Part shown: positions 55,043 to 63,192 of the stretch, piece after piece | Position numbering within the stretch: position 1 is the stretch's first letter | Layout: every line of letters begins with the position of its first letter | NCBI RefSeq assembly: GCF_021173675.1 | Contig: NZ_JAIHON010000006.1 | Location: forward strand, 620,001-684,000 | DNA from: Streptomyces lincolnensis | GTDB taxonomy: Bacteria > Actinomycetota > Actinomycetes > Streptomycetales > Streptomycetaceae | Direction: 5' to 3' | DNA length: 64,000 nt | Made by a program: the position numbers and the translations under genes | Notes under the pieces: model-generated | What the model saw: the letters and a program-made list of their open reading frames with translations, nothing else | Told to the model about the DNA's origin: nothing | Databases searched by the model: none

Positions 55043-56701
55043 TCAGCGCCCGACGTAGAAGTCCAGCGACGAACTCTGCTCGCCCACACGCCCGTAGGCG
55101 TCCACGGAGTACACCGTGGCCGTGCACGGACCGTTGTAGGGCGCCGTCCAGGAGATCTCTCCTGTCGTGGACAGCCGGTCGCCGCTGAAGCCGCAGGCGC
55201 CGCTGATCTCCCAGGAGTAGCCCTTCAGCACCCGACCCTCGTCACCCGTGCCGGGCGCGGCCGTCACCTGGGTGGGGGTCTGCGCGAGAACTCCCGAGGG
55301 GATCCCCGGGTGCACCAGCGTCAGCTTGGGCGCGGCGGGGCCGGTCGCGGTGGCCGGGGTGAGCCGGTCGACGACGGCCCCGGCGGACGGCACGGAGTCG
55401 GTGTTCTGGGCGTCCACGGCGGCGACGTAGTAGTACGCCTTGCCCTTCGGGGCGGAGGTGTCCTCGTACGCCGTGCCGGAGGCGGTGCCCAGGAGGCTCC
55501 AGGCGCCGTTGGCGTCGATCCGCCGGTAGACCCGGTACCCGGAGGCGTCACTTTCGGACGGGGTCCAGGTCAGCCGGGTGGAGGCGTCCGAGGGCGTGCC
55601 CTGGAGCGCGGTGGGCGCGGGCACGGCGGATGCCACGGGACGGGTGACCAACGCAGGGTCGGAGAGCGGGGCGATGTTCCCGGCGGCGTCGACGGCCACC
55701 ACCGCGTAGTCGTAGAGCACCCCCGCCGGTGCCACCGGGTCCGTCCACGACGTACCGAAGACGGTGTCCGGACCGTCCATGTCCGAATTCCCGGGTGTCG
55801 CGCCCCACACCTCGTAGTGGTGGACGTCGTTCGACCAAGGTGCCTTCCACGAGAGGGAGTTGCCCGCGGTCGTGCCCAGCGCCGACACCGTCTCGACCCG
55901 AGCCGGAGCCGTCCGGTCGACCGTGCCCACCGCCAGATCGGCAGTGCCCGACGAGGAGTTGCCCGCCTTGTCGTAGGCACGGACCTCGTAGTAATACGTG
56001 TCGCCGGTCACCGGCAGGGTCGCGTCGGTGTACGTGGTGGAGGTGGTCGTGGCGAGTGGTGTGGCGCTGAAGGAGGCTCCCTTCAGGCGGCGGTACACCC
56101 GGTACCCGGCGAGGTCCATCTCCTTGTTCTTGGACCAGGTGAGCTTGGCCTTGCCGGTGGCGGTGTCGTAGGAGACCGAAGCGCCCGTGGGCGCGAGGGG
56201 CTTGACCTTGTCGACCGTTGCCGAAGTGCGGGGTGTGTAGCCGAACTTGAGGCGTGCGCTGCCGGTCCAGTTGACGTAGTCGACGCGGAGGGTGTGCTTG
56301 CCCGAGGGGATGGTGACGTTGACCGTCTTGGAGACCGTGGTGGAGGTGTTCTTCCACAGGTCGATCTTGCGGACGCCGTCGAGGTAGACGCGGATGCCGT
56401 CGAGTCCGGAGGCGGAGAGCGAGAACGGCCCGCCGGAGCCGAAGTCGCGGGTGACGGCGTAGCGGACGCCGAAGTTGTCCTTCGGCAGGCCGGAGACGGG
56501 TGCGCCCGTCCAGGTCTGGTCGATGGCGTTGTCGCAGTCGGTCTTCTTGGGCGTACCCGAGAAGGTGGTGTTGGCGAAGAACTGCCGCTTGTAGACGGGG
56601 GACGTGCAGGTCGTCGCGGCGGACGCGGGTGCCGTGACGGCGGTGAGGAGGCCGGCCGCGGTGGCGAGTACGACGGCGGTGGCGGGGACGGTGGTACGCA
56701 C
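55043..56701 (-). CDS. Secreted PA14-like/fibronectin type III protein (A)
   Basis: Secreted protein of 552 residues. A signal peptide (1-29) is followed by a PA14-like domain (about 30-175: CTSPVYKRQFFANTTFSGTP, DQTWTG, NFGVRYAVTRDFGSGGPF, HTLRVDYVNWTGSARLKFGY). Then come about three fibronectin type III domains marked by GYRVYRR and YYYEVRAYDKAGN, and an Ig-like C-terminal domain with two Cys. PA14 and FN3 modules usually bind glycans or act as spacers; no catalytic domain is seen. GTG start only four bases after the stop of the next paralog, so the two are one operon. The PA14 part is almost identical to those of the neighbouring paralogs. Confidence 0.88.
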   Translation of the reverse strand: MRTTVPATAVVLATAAGLLTAVTAPASAATTCTSPVYKRQFFANTTFSGTPKKTDCDNAIDQTWTGAPVSGLPKDNFGVRYAVTRDFGSGGPFSLSASGLDGIRVYLDGVRKIDLWKNTSTTVSKTVNVTIPSGKHTLRVDYVNWTGSARLKFGYTPRTSATVDKVKPLAPTGASVSYDTATGKAKLTWSKNKEMDLAGYRVYRRLKGASFSATPLATTTSTTYTDATLPVTGDTYYYEVRAYDKAGNSSSGTADLAVGTVDRTAPARVETVSALGTTAGNSLSWKAPWSNDVHHYEVWGATPGNSDMDGPDTVFGTSWTDPVAPAGVLYDYAVVAVDAAGNIAPLSDPALVTRPVASAVPAPTALQGTPSDASTRLTWTPSESDASGYRVYRRIDANGAWSLLGTASGTAYEDTSAPKGKAYYYVAAVDAQNTDSVPSAGAVVDRLTPATATGPAAPKLTLVHPGIPSGVLAQTPTQVTAAPGTGDEGRVLKGYSWEISGACGFSGDRLSTTGEISWTAPYNGPCTATVYSVDAYGRVGEQSSSLDFYVGR

Positions 56702-56705
56702 GGGC

Positions 56706-58742
56706 TCAGGCTCCGCTCGGCAGGGACACGCTGGAGTCCACGTTGCTGAAGGTCTCCGAGCCGTCGGGCGCGACGACGGAGAGCGTGTAGTAGACGGTCG
56801 TGCCGGTGGGGATGGTGGTGTCGGTGTAGTTGGTGGCGGTCGGCGCCAGCGGGACGTCCGTCACCTTGACGTAGGTGCTCGTCGCGCGGTCCCAGCGGTG
56901 GACGTTGATGCCGGCGGCCTCCGTGGCCACCGAGTCGGCGCACTCGATGTACATGCCGCCGTGGTCGCCGTAGGTCGTGTAGGTGATCAGGGTGCAGGGC
57001 GCCGTCTTCTCGGGGACGGTCGTCGGCCTGAGGTCCTGCTCGGTGACGGTGACCTTGGAGATGGAGCCGCTCCAGTCGTCGATGTCCACCTCGTCCTCGT
57101 ACGTGAGGGAGTTGCCGTACTTGTCGACGGCCACGACCATGTACGTCCTCGTCTCGCCGTCCGCCACGGACGGGCCCACGACGAACTCGGAGGTGCCCGC
57201 GGCGACCGTGCCGAGGTACTCCGGCTCGCAGCAGGACAGGTCCTCGTAGACCCAGTACTTCTCCAGGTCCGCCGCCGTGCTGTCGTCCCAGTCCAGCTGG
57301 ACGCCGTACTCCAGCGGCTGGGCGGTCAGGTTCGCCACGGGAGGGGGCGGGATCTCGTCGCCGGGGCGGGTGACGGTGAGCTCGGCGGAACCGGTGGACC
57401 AGCGGCCGGCCGTGTTCTTCCGGGTCATCACGTACTTGTACGTGGCGCCCTGGTCGCCGTCGTAGTCGGTGCAGCTGCGGACCGTGTTGCCGGACGCGTC
57501 CGTGCCGACCTTGCGGCTGCGGCAGTCGGTGAGGTTGTCGTAGGTGAGGGCGACCGGCGAGGTCTTCGAGCGGTAGACCTCGTAGTCGGCGGTGTCGCCG
57601 CCGGCCGGCTCGGTCCAGGTGAACACCGCGCCCCAGCCGGGCGTCGTCGCGGTCACGTTCTGCGGCGGGGCGATGGTCCGGGCGGTCCGCACGACGTTGG
57701 AGGTCGCCGTGTTCCCGGCCGCGTCGATCGCGAAGACCTTGTAGTCGTAGGCGCGGCCGTAGGAGGCCGAGGTGTCCGAGTACGTGGCCGTCGTGGTCGT
57801 GCCGAGCACGCTGTACGACGTCGCCGAGTCCGACTTGCGCAGCACCCGGTAGGAGGCCGCGTCCGCCGACGCCGTCCACGACAGGTCGTTGGAGGCCTCC
57901 CCGCTCGTCGCACTCAGCACGGGTGCGGCGGGCGCGGTGTAGTCCGCCGTCGGGGACGGGCCCTGGTCGGCGGTCCCCGACGACTCGTTGCCCGCCTTGT
58001 CGTAGGCCCGGATCTCGTAGTAGTACTTCTGTCCCGTCTGCGGCGGCACATCGGTGAACGTCACATTGGTGGTCGTGCCCACCCGCGTCCACGTGGACGT
58101 GCCCTGCACCCGCCGGTAGACCCGGTACCCGGCGAGGTCCATCTCCTTGTTCCGCGCCCAGTCGAGCACGGCGCTCACGCCCTCCTCCATACCGGGGAAG
58201 TAGTCCCACGCCATACCCGTCGGGGTGAGGGGCTTGACCTTGTCGACGGTGGCGGAGGTGCGGGGTGTGTAGCCGAACTTGAGGCGTGCGCTGCCGGTCC
58301 AGTTGACGTAGTCGACGCGGAGGGTGTGCTTGCCCGAGGGGATGGTGACGTTGACCGTCTTGGAGACCGTGGTGGAGGTGTTCTTCCAGAGGTCGATCTT
58401 GCGGACGCCGTCGAGGTAGACGCGGATGCCGTCGAGACCGGAGGCGGCGAGCGTGAACGGCCCGCCGGAGCCGAAGTCCCTCGTCACGGCGTAGCGGACG
58501 CCGAAGTTGTCCTTCGGCAGCCCTGTGGCGGGCGCGCCCGTCCAGGTCTGGTCGATGGCGTTGTCGCAGTCGGTCTTCTTGGGCGTACCGGAGAAGGTGG
58601 TGTTCGCGAAGAACTGCCGCTTGTAGACCGGCGAGGTGCAGGTCGTCGCGGCGGCCGCGGGCAGGGCGGTGAGCAGGGTGCCCGCGGTGGTGAGCACGAC
58701 GGCGGCGGCAACCGCGCCGGTCGTGCGTCTGGCTGGGTTCAT
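56706..58742 (-). CDS. Secreted PA14-like/fibronectin type III protein (B)
   Basis: Paralog of 678 residues. The signal peptide starts MNPARRTTGAVAAAVVLTTA, with cleavage near AAAATT. The PA14-like domain is almost the same as in A. The following FN3 units differ from A (GYRVYRRVQGTSTWTRVG, then KYWVYEDLSCCEPEYLG). The last unit reads YYTLSVVAPDGSETFSNV. Cys pairs in the outer FN3 units suggest disulfides. It is first gene of the pair with A. Just upstream is the DUF397 gene on the same strand with a 105-base gap. Confidence 0.88.
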   Translation of the reverse strand: MNPARRTTGAVAAAVVLTTAGTLLTALPAAAATTCTSPVYKRQFFANTTFSGTPKKTDCDNAIDQTWTGAPATGLPKDNFGVRYAVTRDFGSGGPFTLAASGLDGIRVYLDGVRKIDLWKNTSTTVSKTVNVTIPSGKHTLRVDYVNWTGSARLKFGYTPRTSATVDKVKPLTPTGMAWDYFPGMEEGVSAVLDWARNKEMDLAGYRVYRRVQGTSTWTRVGTTTNVTFTDVPPQTGQKYYYEIRAYDKAGNESSGTADQGPSPTADYTAPAAPVLSATSGEASNDLSWTASADAASYRVLRKSDSATSYSVLGTTTTATYSDTSASYGRAYDYKVFAIDAAGNTATSNVVRTARTIAPPQNVTATTPGWGAVFTWTEPAGGDTADYEVYRSKTSPVALTYDNLTDCRSRKVGTDASGNTVRSCTDYDGDQGATYKYVMTRKNTAGRWSTGSAELTVTRPGDEIPPPPVANLTAQPLEYGVQLDWDDSTAADLEKYWVYEDLSCCEPEYLGTVAAGTSEFVVGPSVADGETRTYMVVAVDKYGNSLTYEDEVDIDDWSGSISKVTVTEQDLRPTTVPEKTAPCTLITYTTYGDHGGMYIECADSVATEAAGINVHRWDRATSTYVKVTDVPLAPTATNYTDTTIPTGTTVYYTLSVVAPDGSETFSNVDSSVSLPSGA

Positions 58743-58847
58743 GGATCCTCGGTCGTGATCGTCGTTAGGCCGGGGAAGGGGTGGCGACGATCACGACTCG
58801 CGGAGTGGGCCGTGGGTTGTACGGGGCTGCCCGTGACCTGGGGACTG

Positions 58848-59027
58848 TTATACGTCCTTGACCTGCTGCAGGAGCGCGGCGAGGCCTTCGGGGGCGGCGG
58901 CCAGGATGACGTCCGGGGTGTCGCTCTCGCGGAGGCGGATCGTTCCGTCGGGGGCGGTGGCGATGTAGAGGCAGTTGCCTTCGGGGCCGCCGCTGTACGA
59001 CGACTTCTGCCAGTGCAGTTCGGGCAT
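58848..59027 (-). CDS. DUF397 small regulatory protein
   Basis: Protein of 59 residues with the DUF397 pattern: MPELHWQKSSYSGGPEGNCL, then TIRLRESDTPD and an end ALLQQVK. In Streptomyces these small proteins pair with WhiJ-type XRE proteins and influence development or antibiotic production. The ATG at 59027 follows GAGGCC and lies 10 bases after the stop of the XRE gene, showing an operon. An ATG further upstream would overlap that gene and is less likely. Confidence 0.88.
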   Translation of the reverse strand: MPELHWQKSSYSGGPEGNCLYIATAPDGTIRLRESDTPDVILAAAPEGLAALLQQVKDV

Positions 59028-59037
59028 CGGGGCCTCC

Positions 59038-59919
59038 TCAGAGGGTGTAGAGCACATGCTGGACGAGGGCCAGCGAGTCCTTCACCGAGTGTGTTTCAGG
59101 GGCCAACGATACGTCGATGGGTGCGAGGGCCTTTTCCGCGATGCGGTCGAACAGGCAGTCGTACTCCTTGAGCTGGCTCGGCAGTGTCAAGTAGTGGGAT
59201 CCCAGGAGGTGTTCGACCACTACGGTGCCCAGTCGCGGGTTGGCCGGAACGATGTGCGCGAAGTTGCCGGTGAGGGCGGCGTCGGCCTGAGCGGTGAATG
59301 GATAGACCTGGATGGTCACGTTCGGCAGGCGGGCCAGTTCGATCAGGTGCAGCAGTTGCTCCCGGACGACCTCAGTGTCGCCGAACCGCATGTGCAGCGC
59401 GGACTCGTGGATGATGGCGTGTACCGACGGCGGGGTCTGCCGGGTGAGGATGTGCTGCCGTTCCATGCGGAACCTCAAGCCCGCATCGATGTTCGCGAAG
59501 CCAAGGTCGGGGCTGGTGAAGATGGCTCGCGTGTAGTCGGCGGTCTGGAACAGGCCGGGGATGAACAGGGGCTCGTGCGTCCGGATGGCCACGGCTTCCG
59601 ATTCGAGCTCGGCCAGATTCAGAGGGTCGGGCCCCATGTGCTTCCTGTACGCACGCCACCAGCCTCTACCGGTGGACTCGGACATGGAGACCAGTGCCTC
59701 GATGTAGGGCTCCTCCGTGCAACCGTAAGCCCGGCAGAGGTCGAGTAGCCGCTCGGTGAGGATCGAGGTCCGGCCGGCCTCGATGTGGCCCAACTGGCCG
59801 CGCGTCATGTTGATCCGCTCGGCGGCCTCGCTGGTGGTCAACCCAGCCTGTTCGCGCAGTTGTTTGAGTTCGAGGCCGAGTCGCCGCTGCCGTTCACTGA
59901 TGCTGGTGCGCAGTCCCAC
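59038..59919 (-). CDS. WhiJ-like XRE regulator with DUF5753 domain
   Basis: DNA-binding protein of 293 residues. Residues about 10-65 form the XRE helix-turn-helix (LKQLREQAGLTTSEAAERIN, GQLGHIEAGRTSI). Residues about 105-285 form the DUF5753 domain (EPLFIPGLFQTADYTRAIF, RMERQHILTR, HESALHMRFGD, PNVTIQVYPF, ANPRLGTVVVEHLLG). The GTG at 59919 was chosen because AAGGAG lies six bases upstream, overriding longer in-frame starts. With DUF397 and the divergent ATP-binding gene it makes the standard WhiJ/AbaA-type cassette. Confidence 0.92.
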   Translation of the reverse strand: MGLRTSISERQRRLGLELKQLREQAGLTTSEAAERINMTRGQLGHIEAGRTSILTERLLDLCRAYGCTEEPYIEALVSMSESTGRGWWRAYRKHMGPDPLNLAELESEAVAIRTHEPLFIPGLFQTADYTRAIFTSPDLGFANIDAGLRFRMERQHILTRQTPPSVHAIIHESALHMRFGDTEVVREQLLHLIELARLPNVTIQVYPFTAQADAALTGNFAHIVPANPRLGTVVVEHLLGSHYLTLPSQLKEYDCLFDRIAEKALAPIDVSLAPETHSVKDSLALVQHVLYTL

Positions 59920-60155
59920 GGGTTCTCCTTGGTGATCGGCCCAAAGTCTGCCGTGTCCGACGGAGTTAGTCCATCGACTGAAGTGAATAGGTTGCTCGCG
60001 AGAAACCTTTATCGCTACCTTGAGTGTGGTTCCGGTGACATACCGAAACCGCCCAACCTCCCCTGCCCATAAGCCGACAGAGCACCCGCGCACCCGCGTA
60101 CGGGCGACGCCATCGCCGGGCAGCAGGAACCCCCACTCGACAGGAGCCGACACCC

Positions 60156-60623
60156 GTGGACCCAGCCCGCCGCGCCCCGCACCGCCCCACCCAACTCACC
60201 CACGAATACAGCCTCTTCGCCCCCGCCGACGCCACCGCTCCCCGCCTCTGCCGGGACTTCGTCCGTGCCGTTCTGTTCACCCACGACCGGGAACACCTCG
60301 TCATGCCCGCCGCCCTGTGCACCTCGGAACTGGTCACCAACGTCCACCTGCACACCAAGGGCACCGCCATGCTCCGTATCCGGCTCACCCCGGCCCGCTT
60401 CCGGGTCAGCGTCTTCGACGAGAGCCCCGACCCGCCGGTCGTCGCGTATCCGGCGCGCGGGGTGGCCGCCTGTTGGGGGAGGGGGCTCGCGTTGGTCGAG
60501 GAGATGGCGGACGGGTGGGGTGTCGCCGACGAGAGGGCGGGGCGGTTCGCCAAGGGGGTGTGGTTCGAGCTGGGCGGCGGGGGCGGACGCGGTGGACCGT
60601 TCCGGCTTCGTCCGAACGGCTGA
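60156..60623 (+). CDS. ATP-binding anti-sigma-like protein (HATPase_c)
   Basis: Protein of 155 residues with a GHKL ATPase fold. N-box CTSELVTNVHLHTKG, G1 region VFDESPDPP and G2 region GRGLALVEEMADGWGV are recognisable. This resembles SpoIIAB/RsbW-type anti-sigma kinases, though without transmembrane or sensor parts. GTG start with AGGAG about ten bases upstream. Divergent from the WhiJ-like gene with a 236-base shared promoter region, which contains AT-rich stretches suited to divergent promoters. Probably works with the WhiJ/DUF397 pair. Confidence 0.85.
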   Translation: MDPARRAPHRPTQLTHEYSLFAPADATAPRLCRDFVRAVLFTHDREHLVMPAALCTSELVTNVHLHTKGTAMLRIRLTPARFRVSVFDESPDPPVVAYPARGVAACWGRGLALVEEMADGWGVADERAGRFAKGVWFELGGGGGRGGPFRLRPNG

Positions 60624-60727
60624 ACCAGGGGTATCTCACCTGGTCAGCCCTATTGCCGTACCTACCGTGATCGCGTCGCTTGTGCCCCGAGGGACGCCAA
60701 GCCCACACTTGAGGAGGTGATGCCGCC

Positions 60728-61381
60728 ATGACCGCTCTTGCGCACGAGAGGCCTGAGACCATGACTGAGTTCAGGACCGAGCCCGTCTTCGAGAACGGAC
60801 CTGGCCTCGACGAGGTCGTGTGGCAGGCATGGAAGGCCATGGAACTCCCCGAGGGCTACCGCGCTGAGATCATCGAGGGAGCCATCGAGGTGTCGCCCAC
60901 CGGTCGCTACTCACACAGCCAGGCCATCTTCCTGTTGAAGGAGGCGCTGGGGGACTTCCTGAAGGGTTCGGACTTCGCTGCCCGGCAGGACACGAACGTC
61001 ATTCACGAGGGCTCCGCGTGGATCCCCGATCTGCTCGTCGTCGCGAGGGACCCTGAGCGTTACGTGACCGATGACGGGCTCGGTCTCACCGCCGCCGCAG
61101 TTCGGATCGCCTTCGAGGTCACCTCCCCCGGCAAGCGCGGTCTGGACCGGGACCGGAGCCAGAAGCGCCGCGAATACGCCCGTGCCGGCATCCCGATGTA
61201 CGTCCTCATCGACGACTACGACGACCAGGGCGCCGTCACCCTCTTCGCCGGGCCGCAGCCCGAGAAGGCCGACTGGGAGGACATCCACCGCGTGCCCTAC
61301 GGCACCGATGTCACCATCCCCAAAGGCCCCGCCAAGGGCTTCGTGATCGGTGAGGGGATCACGGGCCCGAAGCGGGGCTGA
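60728..61381 (+). CDS. Uma2-family (DUF820) endonuclease-like protein
   Basis: Protein of 217 residues with the restriction-endonuclease-like core of Uma2: ELPEGYRAEIIEGAIEVSPT, HEGSAWIPDLLVVARDP (Asp of the PD motif) and RIAFEVTSPGKRGLDRDRSQ leading to KRREYARAGIPMYVLIDD. The acidic Glu in FEVTS completes a PD-x-ExS type site. This family is abundant in Streptomyces and has no settled role. ATG with AGGAGG ten bases upstream. Same strand as the anti-sigma-like gene, 104 bases apart. Confidence 0.87.
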   Translation: MTALAHERPETMTEFRTEPVFENGPGLDEVVWQAWKAMELPEGYRAEIIEGAIEVSPTGRYSHSQAIFLLKEALGDFLKGSDFAARQDTNVIHEGSAWIPDLLVVARDPERYVTDDGLGLTAAAVRIAFEVTSPGKRGLDRDRSQKRREYARAGIPMYVLIDDYDDQGAVTLFAGPQPEKADWEDIHRVPYGTDVTIPKGPAKGFVIGEGITGPKRG

Positions 61382-61411
61382 GGCTCTACGAGGAGGTTCC
61401 CGGCGGTCGGG

Positions 61412-63133
61412 TCAGGAGGTCGGTGCGGTGACCGCCCAGCCTCCGGCGGGCAGGGATTCCGTGCCGTCCGCGGACACGGCCGTCACCCAGTAGTACGAGG
61501 TCGTGCCGTGCTTCACGCCGGTGTCCTCGAACTCGTCGACTCCGTCGCCCGCTGTGAGGATCTTCTCGTAGCTGTCGGTGACGGGGTTCCAGCGGTAGAC
61601 GCGGAAGCCGCCCGCGGTCTCGGGGGTGCCTTCGAGGAGCCCCTGCCAGAACAGCCTGTTCCCCTCCTCGGCCCCTAGTGCGCGGTCCACCGTGAGGTGC
61701 AGCGGCGACCCTTCCGGCGTCGGCACGCTCGGCGTCATGTCGAGTTCGGTCGAGGTGACGATGTTCGGCGAACGGGTCCACTTGTAGTGGGAGTTCCAGG
61801 AACTGTCGACGGCGTCGACGAAGAGGCAGCGCTCCTCGCCGTCCGGCAAGGTGGTGTAGTCGTACGACGTGGTCTCGGCGTCCAGCCACTCCACCTCGTG
61901 GACGGAGCAGACCTGCTCCTCCTCGTCGCCGACGAGCTCACCCGCGTAGACCACGTACCGGAACAGGTCGGGCGCCGGGTTCGCGTCCCAGTTCAGCGCG
62001 AAGCCGTACTCGGTCGGCGTGGCCGTCAGGCCGGTGACGGCAGGCGGCGGGGTCTCGTCCCGACGGGCGCCCTTGACGATGACGGACCGCGCCGACTCGT
62101 TGCCCGCCGCGTCCAGCGCGGTCACCCGGTAGTAGTAGCTGGTACGCACCTGGGCCGTGGCGTCCCGGTAGGAGGGCTGGTCCGTGGTGCCGACACGGCT
62201 GTACGTGCCGTTCTCGGTCGCCGCCCGGTACACGCGGTACGAGGCCGCCCCTTCCACCGGGCTCCAGCCGATCCGCAGCCCACCCGTCTCGGAGGCGTCG
62301 GTGATGTCCAGGCCGGCCGGGGTAGCGGGTGCGGTCCGGTCCACCGTGGTCACACCCAGATCGGCTGTGCCCGACGAGGAGTTGCCCGCCTTGTCGTGGG
62401 CGCGGACCTCGTAGTAGTACGCGGCGCCGGTCACCGGCAGGGTCGCGTCCGTGTACGACGTCCCCGTCGTCGTCACGAGCGGCGTGGCGCCGAATGTCGT
62501 CCCCTTCAGGCGGCGGTACAGCCGGTACCCGGCGAGGTCCATCTCCTTGTTCTTCGCCCAGGTGAGCTTCGCCTTGCCGGTCGCGGTGTCGTACGAGACC
62601 GAAGCACTCGTGGGGGTGAGAGGCTTTACCGCGTCGACCGTTGCCGAAGTCCTGGGCGTGTAGCCGAACTTGACCCTCGCGCTGCCGGTCCAGTTCACGT
62701 AGTCGACGCGGACGGTGTGCTTGCCCGACGGGATCGTGACGTTGACCGTCTTCGAGACCGTCGTCGAGACGTTTTTCCACAGGTCGATCTTGCGGACGCC
62801 GTCGACGTAGACGCGGATGCCGTCCAGGCCGGAGGCCGCCAGCGCGAACGGCCCGCCGGAGCCGAAGTCCCTCGTCACGGCGTACCGGACGCCGAAGTTG
62901 TCCTTCGGCAGGCCCGTGGCGGGGGATCCGGTCCAGGTCTGGTCGATCGCGTTGTCGCAGTCGGTCTTCTTCGGGGTGCCGGAGAAGCTCGTGTTCGCGA
63001 AGAACTGCCGTTTGTAGACCGGCGAGGTGCAGGTCGTCGCGGCGGACGCGGGCAATGCGGTGAGGAGGGTGCCCGCGGTGGTGAGTACGACGGCGGCGGC
63101 GACCGCGGTGGTCGTACGTCTTGCCGGGTTCAA
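61412..63133 (-). CDS. Secreted PA14-like/fibronectin type III protein (C), mosaic of A and B
   Basis: Protein of 573 residues from a TTG at 63133. Signal peptide and PA14 domain match protein B. The first FN3 unit (SYDTATGKAKLTW, GYRLYRRLKG, TDATLPVTGAAYYYEVRAH) matches protein A. The C-terminal units (PTEYGFALNWDANPAPDLFR, SVSADGTES-like end) return to the B type. The TTG is preceded by AAGGA about six bases ahead. The longer frame to 63175 reads through a TGAACC repeat as LNLNLNLN and is probably not used. It follows the edge-truncated paralog by 56 bases, so they form a second operon pair. Confidence 0.85.
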   Translation of the reverse strand: MNPARRTTTAVAAAVVLTTAGTLLTALPASAATTCTSPVYKRQFFANTSFSGTPKKTDCDNAIDQTWTGSPATGLPKDNFGVRYAVTRDFGSGGPFALAASGLDGIRVYVDGVRKIDLWKNVSTTVSKTVNVTIPSGKHTVRVDYVNWTGSARVKFGYTPRTSATVDAVKPLTPTSASVSYDTATGKAKLTWAKNKEMDLAGYRLYRRLKGTTFGATPLVTTTGTSYTDATLPVTGAAYYYEVRAHDKAGNSSSGTADLGVTTVDRTAPATPAGLDITDASETGGLRIGWSPVEGAASYRVYRAATENGTYSRVGTTDQPSYRDATAQVRTSYYYRVTALDAAGNESARSVIVKGARRDETPPPAVTGLTATPTEYGFALNWDANPAPDLFRYVVYAGELVGDEEEQVCSVHEVEWLDAETTSYDYTTLPDGEERCLFVDAVDSSWNSHYKWTRSPNIVTSTELDMTPSVPTPEGSPLHLTVDRALGAEEGNRLFWQGLLEGTPETAGGFRVYRWNPVTDSYEKILTAGDGVDEFEDTGVKHGTTSYYWVTAVSADGTESLPAGGWAVTAPTS

Positions 63134-63144
63134 TGCGGTCCTTC

Positions 63145-63192
63145 GGTTCAGGTTCAGGTTCAGGTTCAGGTGCAAGTTCAGGTTCGGGTTCA
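63145..63192 (-). repeat. Hexanucleotide repeat between FN3 genes, eight units
   Basis: GGTTCA on the plus strand (TGAACC on the minus) repeated eight times with three variant units. The last unit supplies the TGA stop of the upstream gene, and the array ends 12 bases before the TTG of protein C, within its leader. Copy-number change would move the ribosome site relative to the upstream stop. Confidence 0.85.
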
